Positions 37,238-46,345 of a DNA stretch of 64,000 nucleotides are shown here, piece after piece. Position 1 is the first letter of the stretch; each line of letters opens with the position of its first letter. The notes under the pieces were generated by a model that did no database searches, had not been told where the DNA came from, and saw nothing but the letters and a program-made list of their open reading frames with translations. The DNA comes from DATNPH01 sp036703315 (lineage in GTDB: Bacteria; Cyanobacteriota; Cyanobacteriia; Cyanobacteriales; Coleofasciculaceae): positions 1-64,000 of the forward strand of contig DATNPH010000120.1 in the NCBI GenBank assembly GCA_036703315.1, in the 5' to 3' direction. The translations under genes were made by a program, and so were the position numbers.

Positions 37238-37591
37238 AACTAATAATTATTAGATAATATTAGAAATTGTTTAAGAAATTGCCCTCATGTTAAAGCATAG
37301 GATTATACAGATGTAGGCATTAGCCTTAGCGACGTAAGGAGCGTCAGTATTCCCGAAAGATAGTCCGACACTAGAAGCGTTAGGGACTAAAGTTGGAGTA
37401 TCCCCAAACGCTCTATCATTGATACTCTATCCTATGAATTTTTATAACTAGGGTTAAATGAGGGAGTATGTCGGCTTTAAAACCCAGGTGACCCTACATA
37501 TAGGGTGAATTTACACAAATTCCACTAAATATAGAACCTGAAATCCGTTAGTCTAGTTTCATCTATAGAAAAGCCATCGGTTGAAACGCCC
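37238..37591. other. Intergenic region ahead of dnaE-N
   Basis: 354 bases, AT-rich at the start and more mixed later. It should contain the dnaE promoter. I see no gene, tRNA or strong hairpin. Confidence 0.4.
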
Positions 37592-40243
37592 ATGTCCTTT
37601 GTTGGTCTACATATTCATAGTGATTACAGCTTGCTCGATGGTGCTTCTCAGCTACCAGACTTGATAGAGCGAGCATTGGAACTGGGGATGCCTGCGATCG
37701 CACTGACCGATCACGGGGTCATGTACGGCGCGATCGAGCTAATCAAAGTTTGCCGGGGTCGGAATATCAAGCCGATTATCGGTAACGAGATGTATGTGAT
37801 TAATGGGGACATCGAAAAGAAGGGGCGTTACCGCAAATATCACCAAGTCGTCTTGGCAAAAAATACCCATGGTTATAAAAATTTAGTCAAGCTGACTACG
37901 CTTTCTCACCTCAAAGGCTTCCAAGGAAAAGGAATTTTTGCGCGTCCTTGTATCAATAAAGAACTACTTGAGCAGTATCACGAAGGTTTGATTGTTACCA
38001 GCGCCTGTTTAGGGGGTGAAGTTCCTCAAGCGATTCTCAAAGGTGACCCAAAGCTGGCTCGTGAAGTTGCTCAGTGGTATAAAAATGTCTTTGGTGATGA
38101 TTATTATCTCGAAATTCAAGACCACGGCTCCATAGAAGACCGCATCGTTAATGTTGAAATTGTTAAGATTGCTCGTGAGCTAGGGATTAAAATCGTTGCG
38201 ACAAATGATTCTCACTTTATCTCTTGCTACGATGTCGAAGCTCACGACGCTTTGCTGTGTATCCAGACGGGCAAGCTGATTGAAGAAGATAAACGGATGC
38301 GATACAGCGGCACCGAGTATCTGAAGTCGGCACTAGAGATGGCACGGTTGTTCCGAGATCATCTGCCGGATGACGTGATTAAAGAAGCGATCGCAAACAC
38401 CCTAGAAGTTGCTAACAAAGTCAAGCCTTACGAAATTATTGGGGAACCACGCATCCCCAATTACCCCGCACCTAGTGGTCATACCGCTGATACATTCCTC
38501 GAAGAAGTGGCTTGGGAAGGGCTCCTAGGACGCTTAAAGTGCCGCTCTCGTAGTGAAATTGACCCTGTCTATAAAGAGCGGTTGGACTATGAGCTGAAAA
38601 TGATGCAGCAGATGGGGTTTTCCAGCTATTTCTTAGTGGTTTGGGACTACATCAAATATGCTAGAGATCAAGGCATTCCAGTAGGACCCGGTCGCGGTTC
38701 GGCAGCGGGTTCTCTTGTTGCTTACGCTCTAAAAATTACCAACATTGACCCAGTCCATCATGGTCTTCTGTTTGAGCGCTTTCTGAATCCAGAGCGGAAA
38801 TCAATGCCTGATATTGACACAGATTTCTGCATTGAAAGACGCGACGAAGTGATTGACTACGTGACCCGTAAGTATGGCAAAGACCGGGTTGCGCAGATTA
38901 TTACATTTAACCGCCTAACCTCTAAAGCCGTATTAAAAGATGTAGCTAGAGTATTAAATATTCCCTACAAGGAAGCTGACCAAATGGCAAAGCTAATCCC
39001 TGTAGTGCGAGGTAAGCCAACCAAACTCTCGGTAATGATTTCTGATAAAACACCAGCGCCGGAGTTTAAAGAGGCTTATAAAAATAACCCCGAAGTCCAA
39101 CATTGGGTAGATATGGCAATACGGATCGAGGGAACCAATAAAACGTTTGGCGTCCATGCGGCTGGTGTAGTTATTTCAGCAGAACCTCTCGATGAAATTG
39201 TGCCATTGCAAGTCAATAATGATGGCTCTGTCATCACCCAGTACTTCATGGAAGACCTGGAATCGCTAGGACTCCTAAAAATGGATTTCTTAGGTTTAAA
39301 GAATTTAACAACTATCCAGAAGACTGCCGAATTAATTAGGAAAAGTCAAAACGTTGAACTAGATTTAGATCAGCTACCAATTGATGAAAGAAGGGCTTTT
39401 CATATTTTAGAAAAGGGTGAGATTAAAAAGATTCCTAAAGATATCAAAGAAACATACAAACTTTTAGAACGTGGAGATTTAGAAGGTATATTTCAGTTAG
39501 AATCTTCTGGAATGCGTCAGGTTGTGCGAGATTTGAAACCTTCTAGTATTGAAGATATCTCTTCAATTTTAGCACTTTATCGACCTGGTCCTCTGGATGC
39601 TGGTCTTATTCCTAAATTTATTGACCGTAAACATGGTCGAGAAACAATAGACTATCAACACTCGTTATTAGAACCTATTCTCAAAGAAACTTATGGAACC
39701 CTGGTTTATCAAGAGCAAATCATGAAAATGGCTCAAGATTTAGCAGGATATTCATTGGGTCAAGCAGATTTACTAAGACGGGCTATGGGGAAGAAGAAGG
39801 TTTCTGAGATGCAAAAACATCGAGAAGCCTTCATTGACGGCTCTGCTAAAAATGGGGTTTCAAAACGAATAGCAGAAGAATTATTTGAGCAAATGATTTT
39901 ATTTGCAGAATACTGCTTGAGTTACGATACGGAAATATTGACGGTTGAATATGGTCTAATGCCTATTGGCAAAATTGTTGAGGAAGGTATCGAATGTATC
40001 GTGTACAGCGTAGATAGCAATGGCTATGTGTATACACAAGCGATCGCGCAATGGCATGATCGAGGACAGCAAGAAGTATTTGAGTATACTTTGGAAGATG
40101 GTTCAATTATTCGAGCCACCAAAGACCATAAGTTTATGACAATAGATGGGCAAATGCTGCCTATAGACGAGATATTTGAGCAAGGCTTAGAGCTAAAATC
40201 TGTAGAGAAAAGGCAATCCCTACTACTCCCTACAGTCAGTTAA
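37592..40243 (+). CDS. dnaE: DNA polymerase III alpha subunit, N-terminal half with N-intein (split DnaE)
   Basis: 883 residues: a 774-residue N-extein joined to a 109-residue N-intein. The PHP domain begins FVGLHIHSDYSLLDGAS. The polymerase aspartates are D407 and D409 (PDIDTDF) and D565 (KMDFLGL). The extein ends at EQMILFAEY and the intein starts at C775 (CLSYDTEILTVEYGL), with block B TKDH at 843-846 and GQMLPIDEIFE near the end. This is the cyanobacterial split intein that trans-splices the two polymerase halves. The partner dnaE-C with C-intein is not in this window, so the halves are unlinked. The tail after IDEIFEQ is a few residues longer than in well-studied split inteins. Confidence 0.97.
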   Translation: MSFVGLHIHSDYSLLDGASQLPDLIERALELGMPAIALTDHGVMYGAIELIKVCRGRNIKPIIGNEMYVINGDIEKKGRYRKYHQVVLAKNTHGYKNLVKLTTLSHLKGFQGKGIFARPCINKELLEQYHEGLIVTSACLGGEVPQAILKGDPKLAREVAQWYKNVFGDDYYLEIQDHGSIEDRIVNVEIVKIARELGIKIVATNDSHFISCYDVEAHDALLCIQTGKLIEEDKRMRYSGTEYLKSALEMARLFRDHLPDDVIKEAIANTLEVANKVKPYEIIGEPRIPNYPAPSGHTADTFLEEVAWEGLLGRLKCRSRSEIDPVYKERLDYELKMMQQMGFSSYFLVVWDYIKYARDQGIPVGPGRGSAAGSLVAYALKITNIDPVHHGLLFERFLNPERKSMPDIDTDFCIERRDEVIDYVTRKYGKDRVAQIITFNRLTSKAVLKDVARVLNIPYKEADQMAKLIPVVRGKPTKLSVMISDKTPAPEFKEAYKNNPEVQHWVDMAIRIEGTNKTFGVHAAGVVISAEPLDEIVPLQVNNDGSVITQYFMEDLESLGLLKMDFLGLKNLTTIQKTAELIRKSQNVELDLDQLPIDERRAFHILEKGEIKKIPKDIKETYKLLERGDLEGIFQLESSGMRQVVRDLKPSSIEDISSILALYRPGPLDAGLIPKFIDRKHGRETIDYQHSLLEPILKETYGTLVYQEQIMKMAQDLAGYSLGQADLLRRAMGKKKVSEMQKHREAFIDGSAKNGVSKRIAEELFEQMILFAEYCLSYDTEILTVEYGLMPIGKIVEEGIECIVYSVDSNGYVYTQAIAQWHDRGQQEVFEYTLEDGSIIRATKDHKFMTIDGQMLPIDEIFEQGLELKSVEKRQSLLLPTVS

Positions 40244-40377
40244 CGCCCCTAGACATTCCCGGACAAAGGTTCCCACCAGTTCCTTGCATCAGGGGAGGCA
40301 GGGGGAGAATTTTTATTGATGAGTTATTTCTGCCAAGCTAGTCTAGTTCCGGAACCGTGATAAGAGATTAGAACCCC
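40244..40377. other. Region directly behind the split dnaE
   Basis: Short G/C-rich stretch (GGGGAGGCAGGGGGAGAA at about 40289) with no gene and no clear terminator hairpin. It is the junction where the rest of dnaE was lost in cyanobacterial ancestry. Confidence 0.3.
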
Positions 40378-40783
40378 TTATCGTATGTCATCGCGCAATT
40401 GAGTACGTCCACCCCTCATGCCGGTGTTAAGAGCGTCAAGTTGAGCCTCAACGGCGGCAAGATAATTGGAGTCATTGAGAACCTCTGAGGACAATCGTCT
40501 TGCTTTAATAGCACTCTCGACTAGCGCTGTTGCACTGATGTCTCTATTCTAGTAAGCCGCAAGCAGGCCTTCACCACTGGGAATTCCTTGTGCTTTAAGA
40601 AATCCTTGATAAGCTATCGTAACAAGCTCGAAGAGTGTCGTTTGGTTGTTAGATGTAGAAGATGGTGCCTCATATAGTCGGGGAATTAGAAGGATTCTGG
40701 CTTAATATTTCAGCGCGTAATGCAGGCGCATTCATTGATGCGAGCAACCCAAGTGACAAACTACTAAAGATTAAGCGTTTCAT
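40378..40783 (-). pseudogene. Decayed gene for a small secreted protein (frameshift and in-frame stop)
   Basis: Read on the minus strand from ATG 40783, a signal peptide (MKRLIFSSLSLGLLASMNAP) is followed by SQNPSNSP. A frameshift near 40672 then leads into SNNQTTLFELVTIAYQGFLK and AQGIPSGEGLLAAY. A TAG stop interrupts at about 40555, and NRDISATALVESAIKARRLS with YLAAVEAQLDAL continues to a TAA at 40378. The pieces are coherent and protein-like, about 135 residues in all. I recognise a generic cyanobacterial secreted family without known function. Not visible as a long open frame. Confidence 0.7.
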
Positions 40784-41158
40784 AAAACTTGTCGGCTTGA
40801 AAGTTTGGTTAAGAAACTTTAATGTACTTTGTTTCTAAAGTTTCTTGTCTTTCACCCGTGTAAGCGTCCTTCTCTAGACCGATTTTCAAGACTTGCAAAT
40901 AGGCAAAAGCACTGATTCCACAGGGACACTAAGGAATGGGGAGAAGAAAAGCCTTGCTTTAATCATTATCAATATCGAAGTGACAAAACTTTATCTGACT
41001 CTACTTTCAGACCTTAGAGGGATTTAGGTTTAACCTGTGTCAATAACCATTGAATCAAAGGTGTGAGTATACAGCGTTACGAACTTATACGAAGTTTTGC
41101 CAAGGTAACGCAACTTTCTAATTAATACACCAATTTAAAACTTTGAAGAGGAAAAAAT
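40784..41158. other. Intergenic region ahead of the repeat-protein gene
   Basis: 375 bases. GAAGAGGAAAAAAT at 41145-41158 is the ribosome binding region for the ATG at 41159. No gene is seen. Confidence 0.4.
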
Positions 41159-44100
41159 ATGTTTCACAATGTAGGAATGATGCTGGGATTGTGGAACGCC
41201 CAATTCTGGCTTGCTAAAGTTTCAACGGCTCCACAAGTGACTCCGATCGCTAATCCTCCCGAATCGGCAGCACTAGTCTTTTCAGGTCCTCAGTTTTTTA
41301 TCGCCTTGCTCGCAGGCGTGCTGATGGCATTTGCTTTCCAATTTCTGTTAACGAACTTCACCGTTGCTGCCGGAATTTCATCTGGAGAGAATCCAGTGGA
41401 TGCTGATTCAGATGATAGCTGGGGTGATGCAGTTCGCGAAGTTGAATCGAAGGTAGGGTTATGGGCGTTAGTAACAGTCAATATTGCCTTATTCATCGCT
41501 TGTTTTCTGGCGGTGAAACTGACCCTAATTAACAGTGTGATGCTGGGAGCAATTACTGGCGTTGTCATTTGGTCAGCATACTTCTTGCTGCTACTGTGGG
41601 TGAGTTCTACGGCAATTAGTTCCTTAGTAGGTTCTGTCGCTAATACGGCGTCTTCAGGTTTACAAGGAGTCATGGGTATAGCAGCCACTGCCCTCGGTGG
41701 AAGCGCTGTGAACGCTCAGGTTGTTAATACTGTAGAGGCATCTGTAGCTGCCGTTCGCCGTGAATTGAGTGCGGCGGTTGACCCTACCCGTGTTCGGGAT
41801 ACCGTGCAAGACTACCTCGCAGATCTGCAACTACCAAAGCTAGACCTCAAACAAATTCGGAATGATTTTGAAAATTTACTGACTAGCTCAGAGTTGCGAT
41901 CGCTCGGTGATAGTGATGTTCTGCAAAACGTGAACCGTCAGACATTTGTGGATTTAATCAGCAGTCGTACAGACCTTTCCAAACAAGACGTTAATCGGAT
42001 TGCAGACCAATTAGAAGGCGCTTGGCAGCAAGTATTGGGTGTGCAAAAACAGACCGATCCCCAGTCACAATTGCTCAACTTCCTCCAGTCGGCTAGCCCA
42101 CAAGAGCTAACATCTAGTCAGCTTGGCGATAAGCTTGGGCAACTCGTTGGAGTTGGATCGGGTAAATCCGAGGGCAGTAATAGCTCCGAGGGCGGTAATG
42201 GCAGTAGCTTGATGGAGCAAGGCTTGCAGCTGGGTGTCAGCGCTCTAGTGGGTAGAGTACTGTCGCGGACGGATTTGTCTGATGTAGATGTGCAAAGAAT
42301 TACAAGCCAGTTGCAACAGTTCAAAGATAAAGCGACAGACGGGGCTAAAAGTCTTTCCTCTAAGGTCGCCGATCGCTTACCTGGGCAATCCTTTAATACG
42401 ATTGGGGCAGATGTCGAAAACTACCTGCTCAATTCCCAACCTTGGCACTTGAACCGAGAGACGATTAAGCAGGAATTTAAAGACGTTATTTATGACCTAG
42501 AAGCGGCTCCAAAAGCAGTTCGACAGCAATTAGAGCTGCTCAATCGTGACACTTTCGTGAAAGTACTTGAATCACGGGATAATTTCACCTCCGATCAAGT
42601 AGCAGATATTGCCGATCAGTTGGAAGAGATTCGCAAGGAAGTTCTGGAAACGGTTCAAGGTGCTGAGTCTGAAGAACAGTCGCAAGACTTCCGCAGTCGG
42701 ATCGAAGATTATCTGCGTTCGACAGGTAAAGAAGAACTGAATCCAGAGGGGATTGAGCGCGATTTCAAAGCACTTCTGGACGATCCAGAGGCTGGCATTG
42801 ACTCGTTACGCGATCGCTTCTCCCAGTTTGACCGCGATACCTTGATGCAACTGCTCTCTCAACGCGAAGACTTCAGCCAAGAGGAAGCCGAGCAACTGGT
42901 TGGTCAGTTGGAAAGCACGCGGGATCAGGTTTTGTCACAAGCTCAGGAACTGCAAGACCAAGCGAAATCTAAAGCAGATGAGCTACGCGGCAGGGTAGAA
43001 GAGTATCTACGCAATACCAACAAAGAAGAACTGAATCCCGACGCTATTAAGCAAGAGTTGCAAACTCTCCTGGATGACCCGCAGGCAGGACTCAAAGCGC
43101 TACGGGAACGGCTGTCTCAATTTGACCGCGATACGCTGGTGCAATTGCTCAATCAGCGCGAAGACTTGAACGAGGAGCAGATTAATCAGGTCATTGATCG
43201 GTTCTTCGAGGTGCGGGATACTATCCTCCATGCACCGCAGCAATTAGCAGATAATGCCAAGGAGCAGTACGAACAAGTCACGACCAAGATTGCTGAGTAT
43301 CTGCGGAACACCAATCTGGATGAACTCGACCCTGAAGGGATTAAGCAGGATTTAGCAAAAGTCCTGGATGACCCGAAACAGGGAGCTTTGGCTCTACGAG
43401 AACGGCTCTCTCAGGTAGATCGGGAAACCTTGGTCAAACTCTTCAGCCAACGGGAAGGCTTGAGCGAAGAGCAAGTTAATCAGACCATTGATCGCGTGCA
43501 AGATGCGATTGGCAGCATTACGAAAGCACCGCGACGCTTGGCAAGTCGTGCCAAACATACCGTTAAGGATTTTCAAGGCAATTTTGAAGATTACCTGCGG
43601 AACACCAATAAGGAAGAACTCAATCCTGAAGGCATCAAGCGCGATCTGCAACAGTTGTTCAACGATCCGCGAGAAGGCTTGAAGAGTGTAAGCGATCGCC
43701 TCTCGCACTTTGACCGAGGTACGCTTGTTTCTCTGTTGTCACAACGCGAGGATATCTCGGAAGAGGAAGCCAACCGGATTGCCGATAACGTCGAATCTGT
43801 GCGCCATCAGTTTGTCGAACAAGCTCAAGCGGTTCAGCGCCGGATGCAGTCTGCAATTGACGGCGTCTTTGGCAAAATTCGGAATTACCTCAACTCGCTT
43901 GACCGTCCTGAACTCAATTATGAGGGGATTAAGCGCGACTTCCGCAAAGTGTTTGACGATCCAGAAGCGGGATTTGATGCGTTGCGCGATCGCTTGAGTC
44001 AGTTTGATCGGGACACCCTGGTTGCTGTGATGAGTTCCCGTGAAGATATCTCCGAGGCAGATGCCAATCGGATTATCGACCAAATTGAAGGAGTGCGGGA

Positions 44101-44308
44101 TAGTGTGCTGCACCGCGCTGAACGCCTCCAAGAGGAAGCTCAAAAACGGGTTAAAGAGCTTAAGCACAATGCTAAGAAGCAAATGAAAGAAACCCGAAAA
44201 GCGGCAGCAACGGCGGCTTGGTGGCTGTTTGGTACGGCGCTTACTTCTGTCGGTGTAGCGGCATTTGCTGGAGTAATGGCTGTACGGGGTTTAGCCTTGT
44301 TTGGTTAA
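41159..44308 (+). CDS. Large membrane protein with seven tandem helical repeats, function unknown
   Basis: 1049 residues. The N-terminal 180 residues hold three to four membrane segments (FFIALLAGVLMAFAFQFLL, LWALVTVNIALFIACFLAV, SVMLGAITGVVIWSAYFLLL). The middle is a tandem repeat of about 100 residues with the core LSQFDRDTLVQLLNQRED, then (S/N)EEQxNQxxDxxExxRD and a linker helix, then IEDYLRNTNKEELNPEGIK. I count seven full copies plus one partial, the last five most alike. A C-terminal membrane helix (TAAWWLFGTALTSVGVAAFA) closes the protein. The repeats are acidic and helical, so they may form a long rod between membranes (inference). I do not recognise a function. A 275-bp near-copy of part of the sixth repeat lies at 50645. 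Confidence 0.85.
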   Translation: MFHNVGMMLGLWNAQFWLAKVSTAPQVTPIANPPESAALVFSGPQFFIALLAGVLMAFAFQFLLTNFTVAAGISSGENPVDADSDDSWGDAVREVESKVGLWALVTVNIALFIACFLAVKLTLINSVMLGAITGVVIWSAYFLLLLWVSSTAISSLVGSVANTASSGLQGVMGIAATALGGSAVNAQVVNTVEASVAAVRRELSAAVDPTRVRDTVQDYLADLQLPKLDLKQIRNDFENLLTSSELRSLGDSDVLQNVNRQTFVDLISSRTDLSKQDVNRIADQLEGAWQQVLGVQKQTDPQSQLLNFLQSASPQELTSSQLGDKLGQLVGVGSGKSEGSNSSEGGNGSSLMEQGLQLGVSALVGRVLSRTDLSDVDVQRITSQLQQFKDKATDGAKSLSSKVADRLPGQSFNTIGADVENYLLNSQPWHLNRETIKQEFKDVIYDLEAAPKAVRQQLELLNRDTFVKVLESRDNFTSDQVADIADQLEEIRKEVLETVQGAESEEQSQDFRSRIEDYLRSTGKEELNPEGIERDFKALLDDPEAGIDSLRDRFSQFDRDTLMQLLSQREDFSQEEAEQLVGQLESTRDQVLSQAQELQDQAKSKADELRGRVEEYLRNTNKEELNPDAIKQELQTLLDDPQAGLKALRERLSQFDRDTLVQLLNQREDLNEEQINQVIDRFFEVRDTILHAPQQLADNAKEQYEQVTTKIAEYLRNTNLDELDPEGIKQDLAKVLDDPKQGALALRERLSQVDRETLVKLFSQREGLSEEQVNQTIDRVQDAIGSITKAPRRLASRAKHTVKDFQGNFEDYLRNTNKEELNPEGIKRDLQQLFNDPREGLKSVSDRLSHFDRGTLVSLLSQREDISEEEANRIADNVESVRHQFVEQAQAVQRRMQSAIDGVFGKIRNYLNSLDRPELNYEGIKRDFRKVFDDPEAGFDALRDRLSQFDRDTLVAVMSSREDISEADANRIIDQIEGVRDSVLHRAERLQEEAQKRVKELKHNAKKQMKETRKAAATAAWWLFGTALTSVGVAAFAGVMAVRGLALFG

Positions 44309-44341
44309 GGGTTTCACTTCTCCCTAGTTAATGTTAGATTT

Positions 44342-44370
44342 AGCCTCCTTGATAGGGGGCTTTTTCTTTT
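44342..44370 (+). terminator. Rho-independent terminator after the repeat-protein gene
   Basis: AGCCTCC (44342-44348) pairs with GGGGGCT (44355-44361) and is followed by TTTTTCTTTT. This is a standard intrinsic terminator 34 bases after the stop codon. Confidence 0.8.
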
Positions 44371-44506
44371 ATATGTGGGAGCGATGCGCTAACACTAATG
44401 CTCTCCAGTAAAGTGTTCCATTACAGCGCTTCTCGCTTGAGTCAAGTACAGGAGAGACCTAACCCCCAACCTCCTCACTAAAGCTCCGGTTCCCACCTCT
44501 CCCTAA

Positions 44507-44593
44507 CCCTCCCCTACAAGGGGAGGGAAAAGGAAAAACTTTTACTCTTGGAAGGGGGCTAATTTCAAAGCCTCTCTCCTTGCAGGAGAGAGG
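44507..44593. repeat. Two perfect palindromes in the spacer before the toxin-antitoxin genes
   Basis: CCCTCCCC-TACAA-GGGGAGGG (44507-44527) and CCTCTCTCCT-TGC-AGGAGAGAGG (44571-44593). Such hairpins recur in cyanobacterial intergenic DNA. They lie at the edge of the accessory island. Confidence 0.7.
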
Positions 44594-44640
44594 TTTGGAG
44601 AGAGGTCAAAACTGTACCGCACACAAGTGAGAACCGCTAT

Positions 44641-44700
44641 ATTCGTAAAGCTAATGAGTATTGGGCAGACTATGAAAAACGTGAAAATGCCGACCAGTGA
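44641..44700 (+). pseudogene. C-terminal remnant of a RelE/HigB-like toxin
   Basis: Read in frame, 44641-44700 gives RKANEYWADYEKRENADQ and a stop. The intact toxin at 45084 ends RAKEYWRDYEERESTNQ and a stop, at the same position relative to its antitoxin. Nothing of the rest of the toxin is found upstream. The first toxin-antitoxin module has therefore lost nearly all of its toxin but kept its antitoxin. Confidence 0.75.
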
Positions 44701-44992
44701 TAGCTGGCATGATGCATTAATTGAATCGCTCAAAGACCCTGAAAGGGCTGCTGGCAATATCGAGGTTGTTTTGGAATTGGAAGAAAAAGACCCTCAGCCT
44801 GATATGCTTCGCCTGACGCTTAAAGATGTTGTGGAGGCGCGTGTCCGGATGAATAATCTTTCGGAAGAAGCTAAACGAAGCCATGAGAAACTTGACAAGA
44901 TTTTGTCAGAAACTGGAGGTGCTGAAATCTACGGCTTGGTTGAGTTATTAGATGTGCTGGGGTTTCGTATTGCGCTCGCTCCCAAAGATTAA
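44672..44992 (+). CDS. Type II addiction-module antitoxin (HI1420-like), orphan
   Basis: 106 residues from ATG 44672. The pattern DALIESLKDPERAAGNIEVVLEL, then LRLTLKDVVEARVRMNNLSEEA, then ELLDVLGFRIAL matches the probable addiction-module antidote family, an XRE-like helix-turn-helix fold. A longer frame reaches 44627 but merely reads through the toxin remnant. It overlaps that remnant by 29 bases, exactly as in the intact module 700 bases downstream. Without a toxin it could act as an anti-addiction antitoxin or simply be decaying. Confidence 0.8.
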   Translation: MKNVKMPTSDSWHDALIESLKDPERAAGNIEVVLELEEKDPQPDMLRLTLKDVVEARVRMNNLSEEAKRSHEKLDKILSETGGAEIYGLVELLDVLGFRIALAPKD

Positions 44993-45083
44993 TTGATGAT
45001 GGCGTAGGGAGCGTGATGCGCTAACGCAACACTGGGCTAACACTTTCTAGTAAATTAAGCCGTGATGTGTTTGCAATAAACTA

Positions 45084-45428
45084 GTGGAAGCCCAGCCAAG
45101 AGAGATTCAGAACTACCTGACAGCAGAAGGTAGAAGTCCTTTTGAAGAATGGCTTAATGCTCTTCGGGATATTACAGCCAGAGCTAGAATCAGAAATAGG
45201 CTTAAGCGAGTCGAGTCAGGGAATTTGGGAAATTATCGCTCAGTTGGAGAAGGAGTCTGTGAACTTAAAATTGACTATGGTTCAGGGTATCGAGTGTATT
45301 TTGGGCAAATAGGGTCAACAGTAGTACTGCTCCTGTGTGGCGGAGATAAAAGTACCCAAGCACAGGACATTCTTAGAGCTAAAGAATATTGGAGAGATTA
45401 TGAAGAACGTGAAAGCACTAACCAGTAG
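45084..45428 (+). CDS. RelE/ParE-superfamily toxin (HigB/Gp49-like addiction-module killer)
   Basis: 114 residues from GTG 45084. The order EIQNYLTAEGRSPFEEWLNAL, then ARIRNRLKRVESGNLGNYRSV, then GVCELKIDYGSGYRVYFGQIG, then LLLCGGDKSTQAQDI is the complete addiction-module killer pattern. These small RNases inhibit translation by cleaving mRNA on the ribosome. The gene overlaps its antitoxin by 29 bases, so the pair is translationally coupled. The toxin precedes the antitoxin, the order typical of this family. Confidence 0.9.
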   Translation: MEAQPREIQNYLTAEGRSPFEEWLNALRDITARARIRNRLKRVESGNLGNYRSVGEGVCELKIDYGSGYRVYFGQIGSTVVLLLCGGDKSTQAQDILRAKEYWRDYEERESTNQ

Positions 45429-45720
45429 GAGTTACCGCGAATACCTGCTTTCATCTCTCAAAGACCCCCAAGAGGCTGCTGCTTATATCGAGACTTTTTT
45501 GGAATTGGATGAGGAAGGTTTTGAACCTGAACTGCTCTGTTCGGCTCTCAAAGAGGTGGTGGAGGCGCGTGAGCAGGCGAATAATCTTTCGGAAGCAGCT
45601 AAACTGAGCTATGAAAAGCTTGACAAGATGCTCTTAGAAATAAAAGGTGCTGAAATTTACAGTCTGGTTGAGTTTCTGGATGCACTGGGGTTCCGTATTG
45701 CGATCGCTCCCAAAGATTAA
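45400..45720 (+). CDS. Cognate antitoxin of the HigB/Gp49-like toxin
   Basis: 106 residues from ATG 45400 (MKNVKALTSRSYREYLLSSL). SSLKDPQEAAAYIETFLELDEEG, then LCSALKEVVEAREQANNLSEAAK, then FLDALGFRIAIAPKD match the antitoxin at 44672 closely; both end FRIAxAPKD. It neutralises the toxin by direct binding and probably represses the operon. An upstream in-frame GTG/ATG reaching 45337 lies inside the toxin and is not needed. Confidence 0.88.
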   Translation: MKNVKALTSRSYREYLLSSLKDPQEAAAYIETFLELDEEGFEPELLCSALKEVVEAREQANNLSEAAKLSYEKLDKMLLEIKGAEIYSLVEFLDALGFRIAIAPKD

Positions 45721-45841
45721 TTGATGATGGTGTAGTGAGGATGATCCCCTTCTGCCAACTTATCCCGAATGGCTATTCCAGCTAATAATTTTTTGCGAAT
45801 CTGATGTTTTAATAGCCGAAGCGATCACAATCACAGTGAAC

Positions 45842-46345
45842 CTATTCCAAACATTGCTGTACCCAATATTCTAAGCCTTCTCTTAAGTTAGGAGCTAAGC
45901 CAGTTTCTTCTCTTAGCAATTCTCTTACTAGGGGAACTGCTTCAATTCCTCCGGCATTATGAACTAGTAGCTGCGCTGCATTAGCAACGATAACAGGAGA
46001 TGGGTGTTTTAGGGCACGCACTAGCTCTCTCGCAGAAAGACCAAGCTTCTGTGCCAGTTCCCATTTAGGTTCTCTAGGTACTTCAGGAATTTGCTCAGAG
46101 CAGATGCTCCATTTAAAAGGATCTTCATCCGTCTTGTAGAGCTTCTCTATCTGTTCCCAAGACCATTCTTCTGTACTGTTACCTTCATTTAGTAATACAG
46201 AGTCAATAGCCTCTAAATCATATTGCTGTATGTGTTCCAGAGCCAGACTAGCTTCTGTAGAAAGTGTTTGAGAGTCAATTTCCATTGCAGCGATTGCACC
46301 TGTAAACACTGCATCAACAGCATCTAAATTGGAGTTTTCGCTCAT
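45842..46345 (-). CDS. HEAT-like helical segment, probably the frameshifted C-terminus of the NTPase
   Basis: From ATG 46345 the frame encodes 167 residues, mostly helical, ending with LSARELVRALKHPSPVIVAN and VPLVRELLREETGLAPNLRE, a HEAT-like pair. It overlaps the NTPase 3' end by 32 bases in another frame. Removing one base from the TTTT run at 46335-46338 (AAAA on the coding strand) joins the two frames into one protein of about 905 residues reading ESYERNSNLDAVDAVFTG. So this is more likely the C-terminal domain of the NTPase than an independent gene. A coupled separate gene or programmed slippage remains possible. Confidence 0.65.
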   Translation of the reverse strand: MSENSNLDAVDAVFTGAIAAMEIDSQTLSTEASLALEHIQQYDLEAIDSVLLNEGNSTEEWSWEQIEKLYKTDEDPFKWSICSEQIPEVPREPKWELAQKLGLSARELVRALKHPSPVIVANAAQLLVHNAGGIEAVPLVRELLREETGLAPNLREGLEYWVQQCLE

